DNA of 64,000 bases, from positions 2,356,001 to 2,420,000 of the forward strand of contig JADLSH010000193.1 of assembly GCA_016169945.1 (NCBI GenBank), read 5' to 3'. This stretch comes from Trachythela sp. YZ-2020 (Eukaryota > Cnidaria > Anthozoa > Malacalcyonacea > Clavulariidae). This document shows, piece by piece, positions 11,162 through 23,810 of the stretch. Positions within the stretch are counted from its first letter, which is position 1. The number at the start of each line of letters is the position of its first letter. Position numbers and translations under genes: made by a program. Under the pieces are notes generated by a model, which saw nothing but the letters and a program-made list of their open reading frames with translations, searched no databases and had not been told where the DNA came from.

Positions 11162-11501
11162 TTATAGAAACGTACGCTTCTGAAGACTTTCCAAATCGTT
11201 AGAAAGATATTGCGGTAACGAATCGTGGAAGACTTCGCGATCGCATGCGTACTCGACCACCGATCTAACACAAGCAAGATAAAACAGTAGGAGATCTTTA
11301 GCTGGAACTCTGGCACGCTTTAACTGTCTGAGAACATAGAGGCGGGAAGATACTTTTTTTGCAGACCTCCATAACATGGGCCGCATTCCACTTGAGGTTA
11401 TCCTTAACAGAAAGACCCAGTAATTTAACAGAGGAGACAATTTCAATTTTCTTATTATTGATGACAACGGGCGCAAAGGCAATATTACTCTTGGAAAACA
11501 C
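11162..11501 (-). pseudogene. Reverse transcriptase C-terminal fragment (minus)
   Basis: Two overlapping minus frames share one RT thumb/connection region: FSKSNIAFAPVVINNKKIEI, VKLLGLSVKDNLKWNAAH, then in a shifted frame KKVSSRLYVLRQLKRARVP, YLACVRSVVEYA and LQKR. The order and motifs (LG-x-x-x-x-D-LKW, R-LY-L-QLKRA, S-V-x-EYA) match the CR1/L2-like RT at 26.6-27.2 kb. Frameshifted and truncated on both sides. Confidence 0.65.
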
Positions 11502-11544
11502 TACACGGAGTTCTTTCAGAAGCAGCCATTTTTCAATTGACTAG

Positions 11545-12618
11545 GATAGCAGGATAATCTCTTAAGGGCTACCAATCTGATTTTTTATATAAACAGTGTA
11601 ATTTGTATAGTAGCAGTGGTATAGTACCACTGTTCATAGATAAAGCTCTTCACATATCACTTTTGATTTGCATGATGAAATTACAAAAACCTAAACAGAA
11701 TAATGTTATGGTAAATATATAATGCAACCTTTACTATGCAAACTGAGGGAAGTTTGCTAACTCAGGTTCATCTCGGTTGTACGGTTAATTCTGCTGGAAT
11801 CACACAGGTGAATTTGCACTGCAAAAAATAAACTGGTCTGGGGGGGGGGGAGGGGGAGATGGAGTAAGCTCAAAAAATATTTCAAATAGTAGCATATAAG
11901 AGATAGTAAAACAATAAGAAACAGGGTTGTATTGCAAATCAATGGGTAAATTATTCTATAATATTCTAATAATTTTCATAAAATTGGTTTTGTCAGTAAA
12001 CTATATAAATTATACATTGTAAATATTGACAGAAGTTCTAGGGGGTTATAAAAATACTGGAAAACGACCTTGGACCGACCACTCAGATTTTGAGAAAATT
12101 GTATTTTTTGCACACTTTATACCTATCCCAAGCTTACTACGAATATAATTTTAGTTTGATCAAAAACAGTTCTGGGGTGATTTTCAACCATTGAACTTGA
12201 AATCGAGCTGTAGAGCAATAATTAACCTGAACGTTAGGCCTATGTTTCCCCCGCCTTCCGCTTAAAGCCGGAAAAGAAAACAGGGGAGATATCCGCTAGC
12301 GAGAAGGCGAAAAAATATACGCCTGAGGAAAATCTAGTCAAAACACTCTTCAACCTATTTCCCAGGGTCTCACCTTCGCACACCCCCTGCTGCGGAGAGA
12401 CCCTGGTACTGTCTGGTCACGTGAGTCAAAGTCGTCTGCTATACTCAGTAGGGGTAGGCGATCCAGTCTGTTGACATCGCGTTGATAAACAAAACAATTA
12501 TCCCATATATGGTAATGAAACTGTTCGTCTAATTATAGAATTTCTCTTATTGTTCTGAGTTTGTTTAACAATTTATACTAAAATTCAATTTACTGACGAT
12601 TTTCGTGAGAAATCTGAC
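11545..12618. other. Non-coding stretch, with a repeat copy near 12.34-12.43 kb
   Basis: No genes. A poly-G tract lies near 11837. The segment at 12339-12425 (AACCTATTTCCCAGGGTCTC ... CTGTCTGGTCACGTGA) has an inverted relative at 17236-17330, on the other side of the P-type element; both look like members of one dispersed repeat family. Confidence 0.45.
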
Positions 12619-12621
12619 TTA

Positions 12622-12797
12622 AGGCCCGTTTACACTACGCACGATTATTGGCACGGCCAATAGTATAGATAATATCTCGATAATATCTCAATAGATAATA
12701 TCTCGATAAATGGTACCCTTAGTCTCAGCACGGGTAAAAGTGGCACGGGTAACATTTTTATCCGTGCCGTGCCAATAATTGTGCGTATACTTAAAAC
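12622..12797. mobile_element. PIF/Harbinger-type MITE (left part), interrupted
   Basis: The left end AGGCCCGTTT with TTA at 12619-12621 pairs with the right end AAACGGGCCT at 16452-16461 and TTA at 16462-16464. Internal inverted segments share ATTATTGGCACGG-like sequence. A 3-bp TTA duplication and GGCCCGTTTACAC ends fit PIF/Harbinger MITEs. The original element was about 182 bp before the P-type element inserted. A related, less complete copy lies at 39856-40030. Confidence 0.75.
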
Positions 12798-15700
12798 CAG
12801 TGAACTAAATATAACTGGAACGCTACCTCCATTGAAGCCAAATTTTGACCTCCAGACACGCGTGTCTGTCGCGCGATTTCCCCGCGAGACAGCTGGCAGG
12901 AGCGAGCATGCCGTTTTCGAAATTTCGACTGGTCGAATTAAAGCAGCAGCAAGATGCGAATGAAAAAAGAAAAAACTCGTTTATTTTATAGTTTTGAATT
13001 GCATTTTTTGGGGGGAAATAAAATGCTATTTACAACCAAACTTAGCAGGATTTTGCACAATAAAAAATGGCCTGACATGAAACACTGACAAGTTGACAAC
13101 GCTTAATGGAGCTTTGGAAGCACAAATATATTTTTATTCACAAGTAAGTTTCTTTAATTTAAACTTATGTAACATAGCAAAGTTATTCATTGTTAAACAA
13201 AGTTAGTTTATTTAGTCTATGTCGATCACTTTGTTTGCCTTTGTTGACGACATTATTAGTGTATTTCTTGCCGAAGGTGAACAGTCGTAGCGTGAAATAC
13301 TTGTTGGCGATACATTTCGTTAATTTAGTTTTATGATCGTCCTCGACCAAAATTTCGTTATCGCCATCTTCGTGATTTACGAACAGATGAACAGTTGTCT
13401 CGTGCATGAAGTGACGACAGACTTGTAAAATAATTTTCTCCTTCAGATTCACTTCTTTTGTGATAGATTTCCCATCTTTACCCGACACCATAGCCTTAAA
13501 TACGTGTTCACAGCATTCTATTTTTCGGAAAACCGAGGTTGACGGAATTTTTAAGCCACCTTTGTTGATGAACACTGTGAAGGATGATGCTTTACTAGAT
13601 TCATGGTATCTGGAAGATGAACAATCAGTTCGACTTGTATCATCAGTTGCATTTGGCGAAGGGATGAGGCTTCGTTTACAAGCAGGGCATGTTAGCTTGT
13701 CAATAAGCTGTGAAACTATGTACCCTGCAATGTAAAACAGGACATTTGCAGTGAATTCACTGTGGATTTGGTCTAAATGTCCACTCATGATGCTTAGCTC
13801 GGGTGGATTGTTTTCTGGGGCTGATGTTTCAGGGGCTTGTGCTTTGCCTTTAGTATGCTTTCTGGTGTGAAATAAAGGGATGATGGTGTTGCATCCTGTG
13901 AAATCCACACAGTTGGCATTTTTGGATGCAGTTATCGCATTCCTCATTAACATTTTCCGAATAGCCCATTTGAATTGTAAGCAGTTTGGATTATTATTCC
14001 AGCCACCTTTTGATCGGATACAGGAGAAAAGCAGTTCGATATAATCCTGTGAAAACTTGTATGTTAGTAGGTATTTAAATGGGTTGACTGGTGCACAAAG
14101 CATTTTATTTGCCATAGCAATTGTTGACTTCATGCATGCTACAAACCCAATGACAAAGGTTTTACGTTGGGTAGTACATAGTTTTTGTGGTTTCTCTGTG
14201 TTTGTTTTCAAAGACATCAAATATTTTGCTGTGGCCACAAAGATTTCTTCCCATGTGTCTTTGTTTTGAAGTCGGAGAGGTGTTTTGAATCCTTTTCCCA
14301 GTGGATTCCTTGAATTTAGCATATCAAAAAGCCTGTCAATAGTACGAATAAATTTAACTCTACCATGACTCTCCCCAAAATTTGGCAATTTTAATTTGCT
14401 GCACTGTCCAGAAATTCTATGGCATTAGCCACTGACGAACCAGTGCTTCAGATGCCAATTTGTCGGATTCAAAACCTGGAATTGCATCTCCAACATCAAC
14501 AAATCCAGAATACCTATCCTTTTCAGCATTCCAAAGGGTTTGTTTACGGATAGACATTGCGTCAATTACCAAACAACAGTCCTTGTTAACTGGTGAACTA
14601 TCAGCTGACAGCGATGTAAATGCTTCTGGAATAAAACCTGGTTCACATTTAAAACAAGTTGACCATCTCCGTATTAATGATGGATTTGGCAATGGAATGG
14701 TGGATCGAACATAGCGATAAGCTTTTGGTGAGTAGAAATATAGTGTTAGTGCAAATTCCTTTATTTCGTCTGAGTACCTCCTTCCTGAAGGTAAAGCTTT
14801 CAAATTATCTTTGAAATTGTAGAGAAATTCAAGGTGGGTATTTTCAAAAGTGGCATTTAAACTTTCAGCTTCTTTTGAATTTATAATAAGTTTCTCTTCC
14901 ATTGTCTTTATCATTTCACCAAAAGTTTGCACCTTTTGTTTTGACCGACGCAATTGTTGTTGAAGATTCCTTATTTTTTGTCCAAGTTTTTTTTGTAATT
15001 CCTCCCTTTTTTCTTCTGCAGATGCTGTTTTGGGATTTTCCTGGAGGTGACAGATCTTCACTGTTGGTTGGAGGCAGTGGTCGCTTGTTGGAAAGGTCTA
15101 ACCTGCTTCGTAGCTCATCTGGTATTGTTTCAAATGAGGAGGTACTTGATTTAGTGGACTTTGATGGTACAGCACACTGTTTTATTCTACAAGTCCCATT
15201 TGAAGAAGGAGGAATAATGTAATCTGATCTTTGAAAATGATCACTGCAGATGCGGCTGAACCTGGCTGCTTTCCATGGTGCCTCAAGTATGTTCTGATGA
15301 TGAACAAAACTTTCCCATAATTGTAGTACCGGCTTATTTTTCAGTGAAATCTATAATAGTTTACATATATGTATTATATTTGAGTTTGTATCATTGAACT
15401 AAATATAATATTTAGTTCAATGGTTTGTATGCACTAAGTGAGGAATTATTAAGTATTTCAATGAGCAATATAAACTAGTTTTACTACTAATCTATGTCCC
15501 CAGTGTTGTATGGCTGACATAGGTTGTACTGTACTCTGTGACGAAGCTAGCCATGGAAACTGGAATTGCATCTTTGACAACCTTTAGAAATGTATTGTCT
15601 TTAAATTATTTATAGACAAATTTCTATAGACATATTTTAAAATTAGCATAGCATTAGTTGCCATGGATAAGCCTTGCCACTGACTGAACTTATTGTACTT

Positions 15701-16447
15701 TAATTTATTGTACATAAAAATATATTTACTGTAAATAAAATATATATCTTCTTGTTGGTTGTTTTCTACTTTATTACAAAATTGTATGGTTTTATTACCT
15801 GTGAAAAGCAACAGTAGCTTCCTCTCCATGGTGAGAAGTACCCCTATTTTTACACCCCCCAACGACACACGTGAGTGGCATAACACTGTCACATAGCTTT
15901 TACTTTACTGCTTTTTTAAATAACCTTTTCGCTGTCAAAAATACTTTTTTTACAAGAAACCCTCTGAAGTTAAAAAAGGACTGGGGAGAGAACAATAACT
16001 TTCGTTTAAAATCCTCCTAAAATCCAAAATTTTAACAAATATAAAGGCTTGAGACTATAATTATTATATTTATATTCTGTACTATCAGTATTCCTTATTT
16101 GCATGGCCACATGGAAAGTGTTTAAACTATATAAAATAACTAAAAATTGCGAAAATCAGCCACGGCTCGATTTCATTTCTTTACTCCTGGTTCGATTTTT
16201 TGAGGAAATTTGAAAATAAGTTACCTATAATCTGAAAATAGATTTTATCTAACCAAAGGCATTACTAAAAGTATTTTGGCTCTTCGTAAAATGATTTTTT
16301 TGGCGAATTTCAACCCGTTTTCTGGGATTGTTTCAATGTTTTGTATGGCCGCGTTAATTTCTTGCGTGGAAAGTCTGGGGCTGAATTTGAAGATTTGGCT
16401 TCAAATTTCCGGTCGGAGGTAGCGTTCCAGTTATATTTAGTTCACTG
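12798..16447. mobile_element. P-element family DNA transposon, 3650 bp
   Basis: Terminal inverted repeats of about 33 bp begin CAGTGAACTAAATATAACTG at both ends. Exact 8-bp target duplications CTTAAAAC lie at 12790-12797 and 16448-16455. 8-bp duplications, about 31-bp TIRs and a THAP-P transposase gene (minus, 15881-13183) define the P superfamily. The transposase is decayed, so this copy cannot move by itself. It sits inside a Harbinger-type MITE. Confidence 0.9.
13183..15881 (-). pseudogene. THAP9/P-element-type transposase, decayed and internally deleted
   Basis: Exon 1 (15881-15799) reads MPLTCVVGGCKNRG and AFHR: the first Cys pair of a THAP zinc finger. Exon 2 (from 15354) supplies LQLWESFVHHQN and FSRICSDHFQRSDYIIP, the C-x2-H half. 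A coiled coil follows (about 15010-14900), then RYSDEIKEFALTLYFYSPKA and CLVIDAMSIRKQTLWN (first catalytic Asp). At about 14440 the sequence jumps from ASEALV to SVANAIEFLDSA, removing the GTP-binding insertion and the second catalytic Asp. After a frameshift the C-terminal part runs KLKLPNFGESHGRVKFIRT, NSRNPLGKGF and NVLFYIAGYIV to a stop at 13183. There are also phase or frame breaks at the exon 1/2 junction and near 15060. The family is clear; the gene is dead. Confidence 0.85.
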
Positions 16448-16461
16448 CTTAAAACGGGCCT

Positions 16462-18196
16462 TTAGATTATTTGTTAACCGAATAAAATTAGAGTTCTAAA
16501 TATATTTTTGCGCAAAGTCGAATGCTGCGGAGATGTCGGGCAGCAGAGCCTAAGATTTGTAAACAATACAATTACAAGTTTCAAATTAAATCCTTCAAAC
16601 GAGGATATTAATATCTGCTACAGCATTGACATTGTAAACCAACCACTATCATTTAAAAGATCCGTCTAAAGGACGCTGCATCGAACGACGGTGTTTTAGT
16701 CTAATATATAACCATTTAGTTTTATATCCTTGGAATTATTATTAATACAATAAGCTTTCTCGCATATTATCGTCTACAGACTACACATATTAAAAGATCG
16801 AAAATGCGGTCATACGGCACGGAATCGTCTTGCTGTAGCTGTTTAGTGTTTACCAACTAATTGTTCGATTTCGCGTAAGGAAAACGCTTAAATTTATATA
16901 CCACTGATTTATACACAGTTTCAATATATTTAATATTTAATACAATACGATCACATATTTTTAGATCGAACAAACGCGACAACGAGTGTATAAATTTCGT
17001 GAACTATAAATATTATATGGCTGTACAATTTCACACATAAAACTTGAATTATTTTTACAAAATGAATTTTGCATACAAACTGACTTTCGGTCAATAATAA
17101 ATGAAAAAAAATCGAAAACGATATGAGTAAAGAAAAGTAAATCGTACAAATTAATTAATATGTACTACTCATATAAACTCTGCCCAACGTACCTCCCCTA
17201 ACGACAAATTAATCTAAATCCCAAAATCTGGGATGTCACATGACCAGACAGTAACAGGGTTTCGGCGGAGCAGCTGTTGGGGGGGCGTGGCGGAGGTGAA
17301 ACCTTGGGAAACAGGTTGAACACTCTTCTGTCCCTTTGCTATTTTTAGACCTCTCAGTCAGATGATTGACATAATTATGTATATTGCTATTAATAACTAA
17401 CGCAGGGCGTGCATTAAAAATTGTTCATTTCAAAATTCAACAGCGATGATAATAAAACCAGCTATATTCTCCTTAATAAAATAATTCATTGTGATTTTTA
17501 AGCAAATTTTGTATTTGCGATCATATCCGTAAGGTTCATGACGCATACAGAGTAAATCCTGGTGGAAAATAAAATTAAAAACGAAATTGAACCCATAATT
17601 TCTCGTCGAATAAACAAGTACAAAACAAATGATTTAATAAATAATGGACTAAAATATTCAAATTTTTAATAAAACTATTGTTACCTTGTTGCAAATGACA
17701 AAAATATGATAAATTTACTTCACAATAAAGCTGGCAATTCTTCAGTTCTCGTTGCCTGTGACGGGCGACGTACGTCACTGCATAGTAATGAGAATAAACA
17801 GTATATAGTTAAATATAATTATTCCTAATGTTGGCAAGAAATCAAACCATCGCTAGCTGTACCTTGAAACAATCGAAAAATTCTCGAAATATTATGAAAA
17901 CTACGCTATAATCTATGATAGTTTTACTATATTCTAACAACATTTTGGTAAAGAAAACCTGTTCCAAAAACGATTAAAATACGAAAAGTTCCTGGCAATT
18001 TATTCAATTTTTTATGGCAACATGCGGGATGCCTCCTTGCTACTACAAAACAGCGTTTTGAAATACGAAAACACAATCCCATTGGCTGTCAGAATATCTG
18101 AATTTTCCAAGTTTATCATGACACTCCTATGCATTGACCCCTTCCCCCATGTCTTGTCACCCCTCCTCTTGAGAGCCCCCTTGTTAACGTTCCAGG
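16462..18196. other. Non-coding stretch
   Basis: AT-rich. Apart from the dispersed-repeat copy at 17236-17330 (GACCAGACAGTAACAGGG ... AAACAGGTTGAACACTCTTC), nothing is recognised; short frames have no domains. Confidence 0.35.
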
Positions 18197-18604
18197 CAGG
18201 GACGCCGGAACGACAAGTGGGCAAGGGGGTCAGGTTTTCATCGAAGGGCAATTTTGAATTGATATACACTATGGAACGTTTGCAAAACATCGAGTAATCG
18301 CATAACAGCAAATTGGAACAAGACTTAGTCATAAATTTAACTTCCATACATTATTTCTTACATTAGTTATGCCAGCAAAAGTTCGTTGAACGTGCTTTAT
18401 ATCATCAAAGTAAATGCATTTTTCTTTTTAATTAATTTTAAGAAGTTCTACAACAAGATTAACAGTTTCTAATAAGAGCGAGAACGAATTATTTATATTA
18501 TGACAACAAATATTTCCCTTAAATCAAAAGGGCACCCTTGCCCCTGCTGGTAAAGGGCAAGGGGGGCAGCTGCCCCTCTTGCCCCCCCAGTTCCGGCATC
18601 CCTG
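18197..18604. mobile_element. hAT-like MITE, 408 bp, next to a relative
   Basis: The ends are inverted: CAGGGACGCCGGAAC left and GTTCCGGCATCCCTG right. Flanks GTTCCAGG and GTTCAGGC differ by one indel and suggest a decayed 8-bp duplication. Its interior (GAATTGATATACACTATGGA, AATTGGAACAAGACTTAGTC) resembles the sequence downstream at 18640-19030, so it appears to have landed in or beside an older relative. Confidence 0.6.
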
Positions 18605-19957
18605 GTTCAGGCTTACACCCTTGACAAGGGGGCACTTTTGGATTGATATATACTAGAGGACGTTTCCAAAACATGTGAAGTTGGAAGTTCCAATAGACAT
18701 TGTCACGTTGCTGATTTGTAGAAAAATAGGGGGATCTGGGGGTCCTCCCACAGAAGATTCATTATTGATATTATTGAAACTCGATGACTGCATTTCTACC
18801 ACTTTCTACAGATTGTTGTTGTACACGAAATTTGAGCTATATGGTCATATGGAGGCTCGTATATGTTTTTATATAGTTATCGCTTTATATGGGATAACGA
18901 CAAAAGTTAGTTATTCTAACTCCGCCCTCTTCCTTTGTTCAGAGGTCTTTGCCAAAAGTTATGAGGTGACACGCACGTAGCAGCAACTTGGAACAAGACT
19001 TATCATCATAAACTTAATTTCCATACATTCCTTCAGAATTATTTTAAGTACAGACATTCAGTCTTTGCTATTTATTATTATTAGTGAAAATAGCTAATTA
19101 AATATATACCCAAACGACAAAGGTCGACCACTTTGACCTTGACATGACACCTGATACACGCTATCGAATTATTGTCTTTCATGATGTTCTCATGTTCATA
19201 GTATTTGTCTTATAAAATTTGTACAAAGCGAAGCTGTAATTTTGTACCAGTCTGACGCTCGTACCAATTTAGTTGAATATGAGTTATATTTGAACTCGTG
19301 CTTGACATAAGTATAGTACATTATATCGTTGGAGCAATTTCAATTATATCCATTTCATATTGGTATTAAGGTACATAAGGCTAAGACGTTAAACAGTCGG
19401 TAAAGAGCCAAGTCGAAGGCACAACAGCGCTCATCGCTATATTTCGTAAGAAAAAAAATGAAAATGTAGTCTTAATCAAGTTTAATTCAAACACAAGGAC
19501 TTTCTCGATTTAATATAATATTTACAAGTGCTCGTATACATATTATAAGCAACTATGCTAATATTCGTCAACTAAATTCAAATTGAAGTTGTTTGTTTGT
19601 TGTCGTTTTTTTTGTTTTTTCTTGTTGTTTTTTTATTGTTTTTTTCCCATGTACAATAAATTTACTAAAATATTACAATAATTTCTAAAAATCTTGGGCT
19701 AGAGACCTACTAGAAATCTTAGCAGACTTTTTATTTAGGCCCCTAGTTATGTTCAATTGTGTTAGATTACATAATCAATTATTTACAGTCAATTGATAAA
19801 TATGGAAAAACCAGAATAATATTTACAATAATACATATATATACAAGAAAGAAAAAGAAGGTGGGAGTGTTCTCATTATACAAGTGAATACCATAGTATT
19901 GTAGATGTATTTAAATTTTTATTTATCATATACATATAATGTGTTTTATGGTTTGTC
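18605..19957. other. Repeat-derived non-coding stretch
   Basis: 18640-19030 resembles the interior of the 18197-18604 element. 19580-19650 is a T/G-rich run (A-rich on the minus strand) and 19650-19957 is the 3' untranslated side of the minus-strand retroelement. No gene. Confidence 0.4.
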
Positions 19958-22900
19958 TTATATGTGTAGCAAAAAATGTTGCTTAATTTGCTTTTTGAAG
20001 ATGTTATAGGAGTTTATCCCATTAAGTTTTGTTTCTAACGAATTCCATACATCAACTCCTTTATTTGAGAGAGTGTGTTCTACATAATTTGTCCTATTGT
20101 AACATTTGTGAAGTTTTGATGCATTTCTTGTGTTATATTCATGAATTTGGTTGTTTTTTAGAAAGTAATTTTTAAAAAAATCTGGTAAATTACCAAGGTG
20201 GTGGTATCGAAACATAAATAAGGCAGTTAAATAGTCATTTATTTTGAAGATGTCTAGGATATTTAATTCTTTGAAAATTGGCTCACTATGTTCTAAATAA
20301 GATTTGAATGTCATTAGGCGTACAATTTTTTGTGTATTCATTATTTTTTGAATTCGACTTTTGTAAGTATTACCCCATGATAGGTTGCCATATATCAAGT
20401 ATGGATAGACTAACGCATAATATATTAGTTTTAAGGCATTTCGGTTTATGAAATGTCGTACTTTAGCTATTATTCCAGCAGCTCTAATTATTTTCTTAGT
20501 TACTTTAGTTATATGTTCTTTCCAGGTCAAACATTCGTCTATGATAATGCCAAGGAAGGTTGTACTTTTAACTTGTTCAATATCTTTGCCATTTATACTA
20601 ATTTTTATGGTTTGTTTCGGTTTTTTATTTGAAGATCTGAATAAAATTACTTTTGTTTTAGTAGTGTTTAAAGTTAATTTATTTACATTTAACCATTCAG
20701 CGACTTTATCAATTTCTGTTTGTATAGTGTTATTGAGTGTCTCTAGACACTTGTTACTGTAAAATATATTAGTGTCATCTGCAAATAATATAAAAGAAGC
20801 TAATTTACTGCAATTTTCAATATCATTTATATGGTGCAGAAATAATATTGGTCAGAATTTTCAATATCATTTATATGTGCAGAGAAAAACAGAATTGGTG
20901 GACCCTGCGGGACACCACTTCTAATTACCATTTCTTTTGACTTAACTTGGTTGTATTTAACCATTTGTTTTCTGTTCTTTAAATAATCTTGAAACCATAA
21001 TTGAGCTATTCCCCGTATACCATAGTGTTCAAGTTTTTGGATCAGAATCTTGTGATTAATTGTGTCAAACGCTTTTGACAAGTCGAGGAAAATACCTATT
21101 GTGTATTCTCCCTTATCGATTGCTTTAGAAATACTGTCAACAAGTTTAATGATTGCAAGCTCAGTGGATCTATTTTCCCTAAAGCCATAATGATTCTGTG
21201 TTCAATATGTTATTTTTTTCTATGTGGTTAATTAATCGGATACATAAGCTCTTCTAACAATTTAGAAAAACAAGTGAGAACAGATATGGGTCGATAATTC
21301 TTAAATTCATTTTTTTCGTTTGCTTTAAAAATGGGGGTAACCAGAGCTATTTTTAGATCATCAGGAATAATCCCAGTGAGGAAGGTCAAGTTGAATATGT
21401 GTGAAAGTGGTTAATGGAAAGTTTTTTTCATAGGCTGTTGAAAATACATTTTCCCATGATATATTTTTAATTGTGTTAGTAAATGATTGGACATTTGCGT
21501 CATTGATAATCCTTTTACAGGTAAATTCAGTTTTTAAAGTTTTTTCATGGTGTGTATTTGAATTTCGTATATGAAATATTGGTAAATGATCAGAGATATC
21601 GCAAAAAATTAACCCATTTGTGCTTGATTCTATTGTTTCTATGTCATTAGTAAAAATATTGTCAATTAGAGTAGCCGTATGCTGTGTGATCCTTGTTGGT
21701 CTTAGCACAAGTGGAATATATGATGACGTGAACAGTTGTTCAAGAAATCTGATAGCATAATCACAAGATTCTGATTTTAATAGATCAATATTGAAATCTC
21801 CCATGAGATAGCATAATTTATTTTCTTTGTCTATTTGTCCTAGTATTTGGTTCATTTCAGTTTCAAATGAGTCAATTTTATTATTTGGTGAGGCCTATAA
21901 ATTACACCTACTATAATATTTTTACCTACAGCTGTTATAATTTCAATAAAGACTGTTTCAATTATATTTTCAACGCTTGTGTTTAAATCAGTGCGTATTT
22001 TATATTTTAATTCATTTGCGATGTAAATACCTACTCCTCCTCCAGTTTTTATTGATCTGTTCACATTTACACAATCATAATTTTCTAATTTGAAAAGGTC
22101 TTCATTAGTTTCATTTAGCCAGGTTTCTGTTAAACCTATTATCTGGAACGGTTTATTTAATGAATGTATTAATTGTTTGAAGGAGTCAAATTTATTAATT
22201 GTGCTTCTAATATTTAAGTGCATTATCGAAAAATTATTATTTAGATTTTCTTTATTTATTTGTTCCTTAAAATCATTTGGTAGGTAATATTCACAGTTTA
22301 TTTTTGATGATTTATTGAGATTTGTGTTGTTTTCAGATAGCGCTATATTATTACTCGTGTCGAAAGGGTTGAATTTCAAATGCCTTAGTCCATCCATTTC
22401 GTCTTCACTGATATTGTTTCCGTTTGCGACAGTAAATTCATAGTCTAAATCATCGAGTGTTTGAAAAGGTAAATAATTAGCTAAGCAATATTGGCACAAA
22501 TCAATTGTAGTGTTATCTTTGTTGGGGTTGAAAGATTTTGTGCATGCCGGCACAGACCGATCAATCTTGACTTGATTAGTTGCGTCGTGTAATTCCATTT
22601 TCGTTTCCAGTAGCTCGTGAATTATTTTCGTAGTGTCCTCTTTGTCGTGTTCCGGTATGTTAAAAAACAGTAGATTGTCGCGCATTGATCTCGCTTGTAG
22701 GTCAACTATTTTGTTGCGTAATGTGGCGTTGTCTTCTTCTAGTTTTCCGATTCTTTCCTCGGCTTTATCTTGGTTGGCTTTAGTTTCTTCATTTTCTTTT
22801 TTTAAATCAGCTATTTCAGCATGTGCGAATTCTAAAGAATGTTTTATCTCTTTCATGTCTGTTTCTATTCCGTCAAGCTTCTCCAATTTCGTCATCATGG

Positions 22901-22961
22901 TCGTAAACATCTGTTGAATTTGCCGCATATCTTCGTCTTTTTCTCCTTCTTTTTCCTCCAT
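19958..22961 (-). pseudogene. Non-LTR retrotransposon: coiled-coil/RRM-like ORF1, endonuclease, RT (decayed)
   Basis: Frame 22961-21852 starts with an acidic coiled coil (EKLDGIETDMKEIKHSLEFA, through about residue 95), then MRDNLLFFNIPEHDKEDTT as in L1-type ORF1 RRM domains, and runs without a stop into an APE-type endonuclease (FSIMHLNIRSTINKFDSF, IIGLTETWLNE, GGGVGIYIANEL, VGVIYRPH). Frame 21855-21361 continues it (CYLMGDFNIDLL, CDISDHLPIF). RT follows after a deletion and shifts: NEFKNYRPISVLT near 21310, MSKAFDTINHKIL, SGVPQGPP, LFADDTNIFY near 20775, and a thumb/C-terminal part 20530-19958. A small tandem duplication at 20815-20884 and several frameshifts kill it. It belongs to the Jockey/CR1/L2 range; the exact clade is unresolved. 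Confidence 0.8.
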
Positions 22962-22989
22962 TCTTGTCTCTGGTGTGTAGGGGTTTTTT

Positions 22990-23810
22990 TTTTTTGTTTT
23001 GACTGCTTTAACATAGGTGAGTATTATTCAAATTTTGCGCAGCGCGCTTGGTGGCTTGTTTTTTTGTCCGCCATGTAATATGATATATGAGTGTCTTTAT
23101 ACTATTGCCGGTTTGGGCAGCCTGATGCACATACTGTTTAATGCACGCTTGATTATACTTCTATACAAATCTGAGTGCCTTATAATTCTCTATATATTCT
23201 TATATTCAATTGACGAGCTCCACAGTTTTAGAGACAGAGTATATATCCAAATAAGCCAGCCCGCTTACCGCTACGTTTATACACGACAATTATATGCACG
23301 CTACACAAATATGTCAGCAAAATACATAAAATATAAAGTAACATAACCTAAATTCAAAGCAAGTCCAGTTTACTTCAAAACTTGATGTGTGCAATTTAAA
23401 AATTCAAAAACATAACTTGGTCGATCAAGCGGAATCGAGCAAAGAAAGCGACGAACAGGCGTTGCGAAATGCGAACACACTAAATATGGATCGAAATTCC
23501 AAATATGGCAGTCGGTTTTTATTATTTACGAGCGGTACACTCAATTGCTAAAACGCCGATGACATAGCGGCTACTGGTTCCCAGTAGACGCAAAAACGAA
23601 CAATTGCATGCAACTTTCTAGCAATGCTTGTAATTAAGTTGTCACAGCAGTTATTATAACGTAGAGGTAGACAAGGTACAATGAAATTCTTGTAATTTAG
23701 AAACAGCACAAAAACGCCAAGCTTTGTAAACATGATTTAAACATGAACTTTCGGGTGCGATATTCAAATTTAATAACACTTCCGTTTGGTCAATATTTTG
23801 AAAGATACCC
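22990..23810. other. Non-coding stretch
   Basis: Begins with a T-run at 22986-22996, which is an A-run on the minus strand upstream of the retroelement. Apart from that nothing is recognised; frames here are short and without domains. Confidence 0.3.

Noticed and set aside
13460..13735. Plus-strand 91-codon frame
   Set aside because: Shadow of the minus-strand THAP9-like transposase.
21873..22961. Host coiled-coil protein
   Set aside because: The same frame continues into an APE-type endonuclease, so it belongs to a retroelement.
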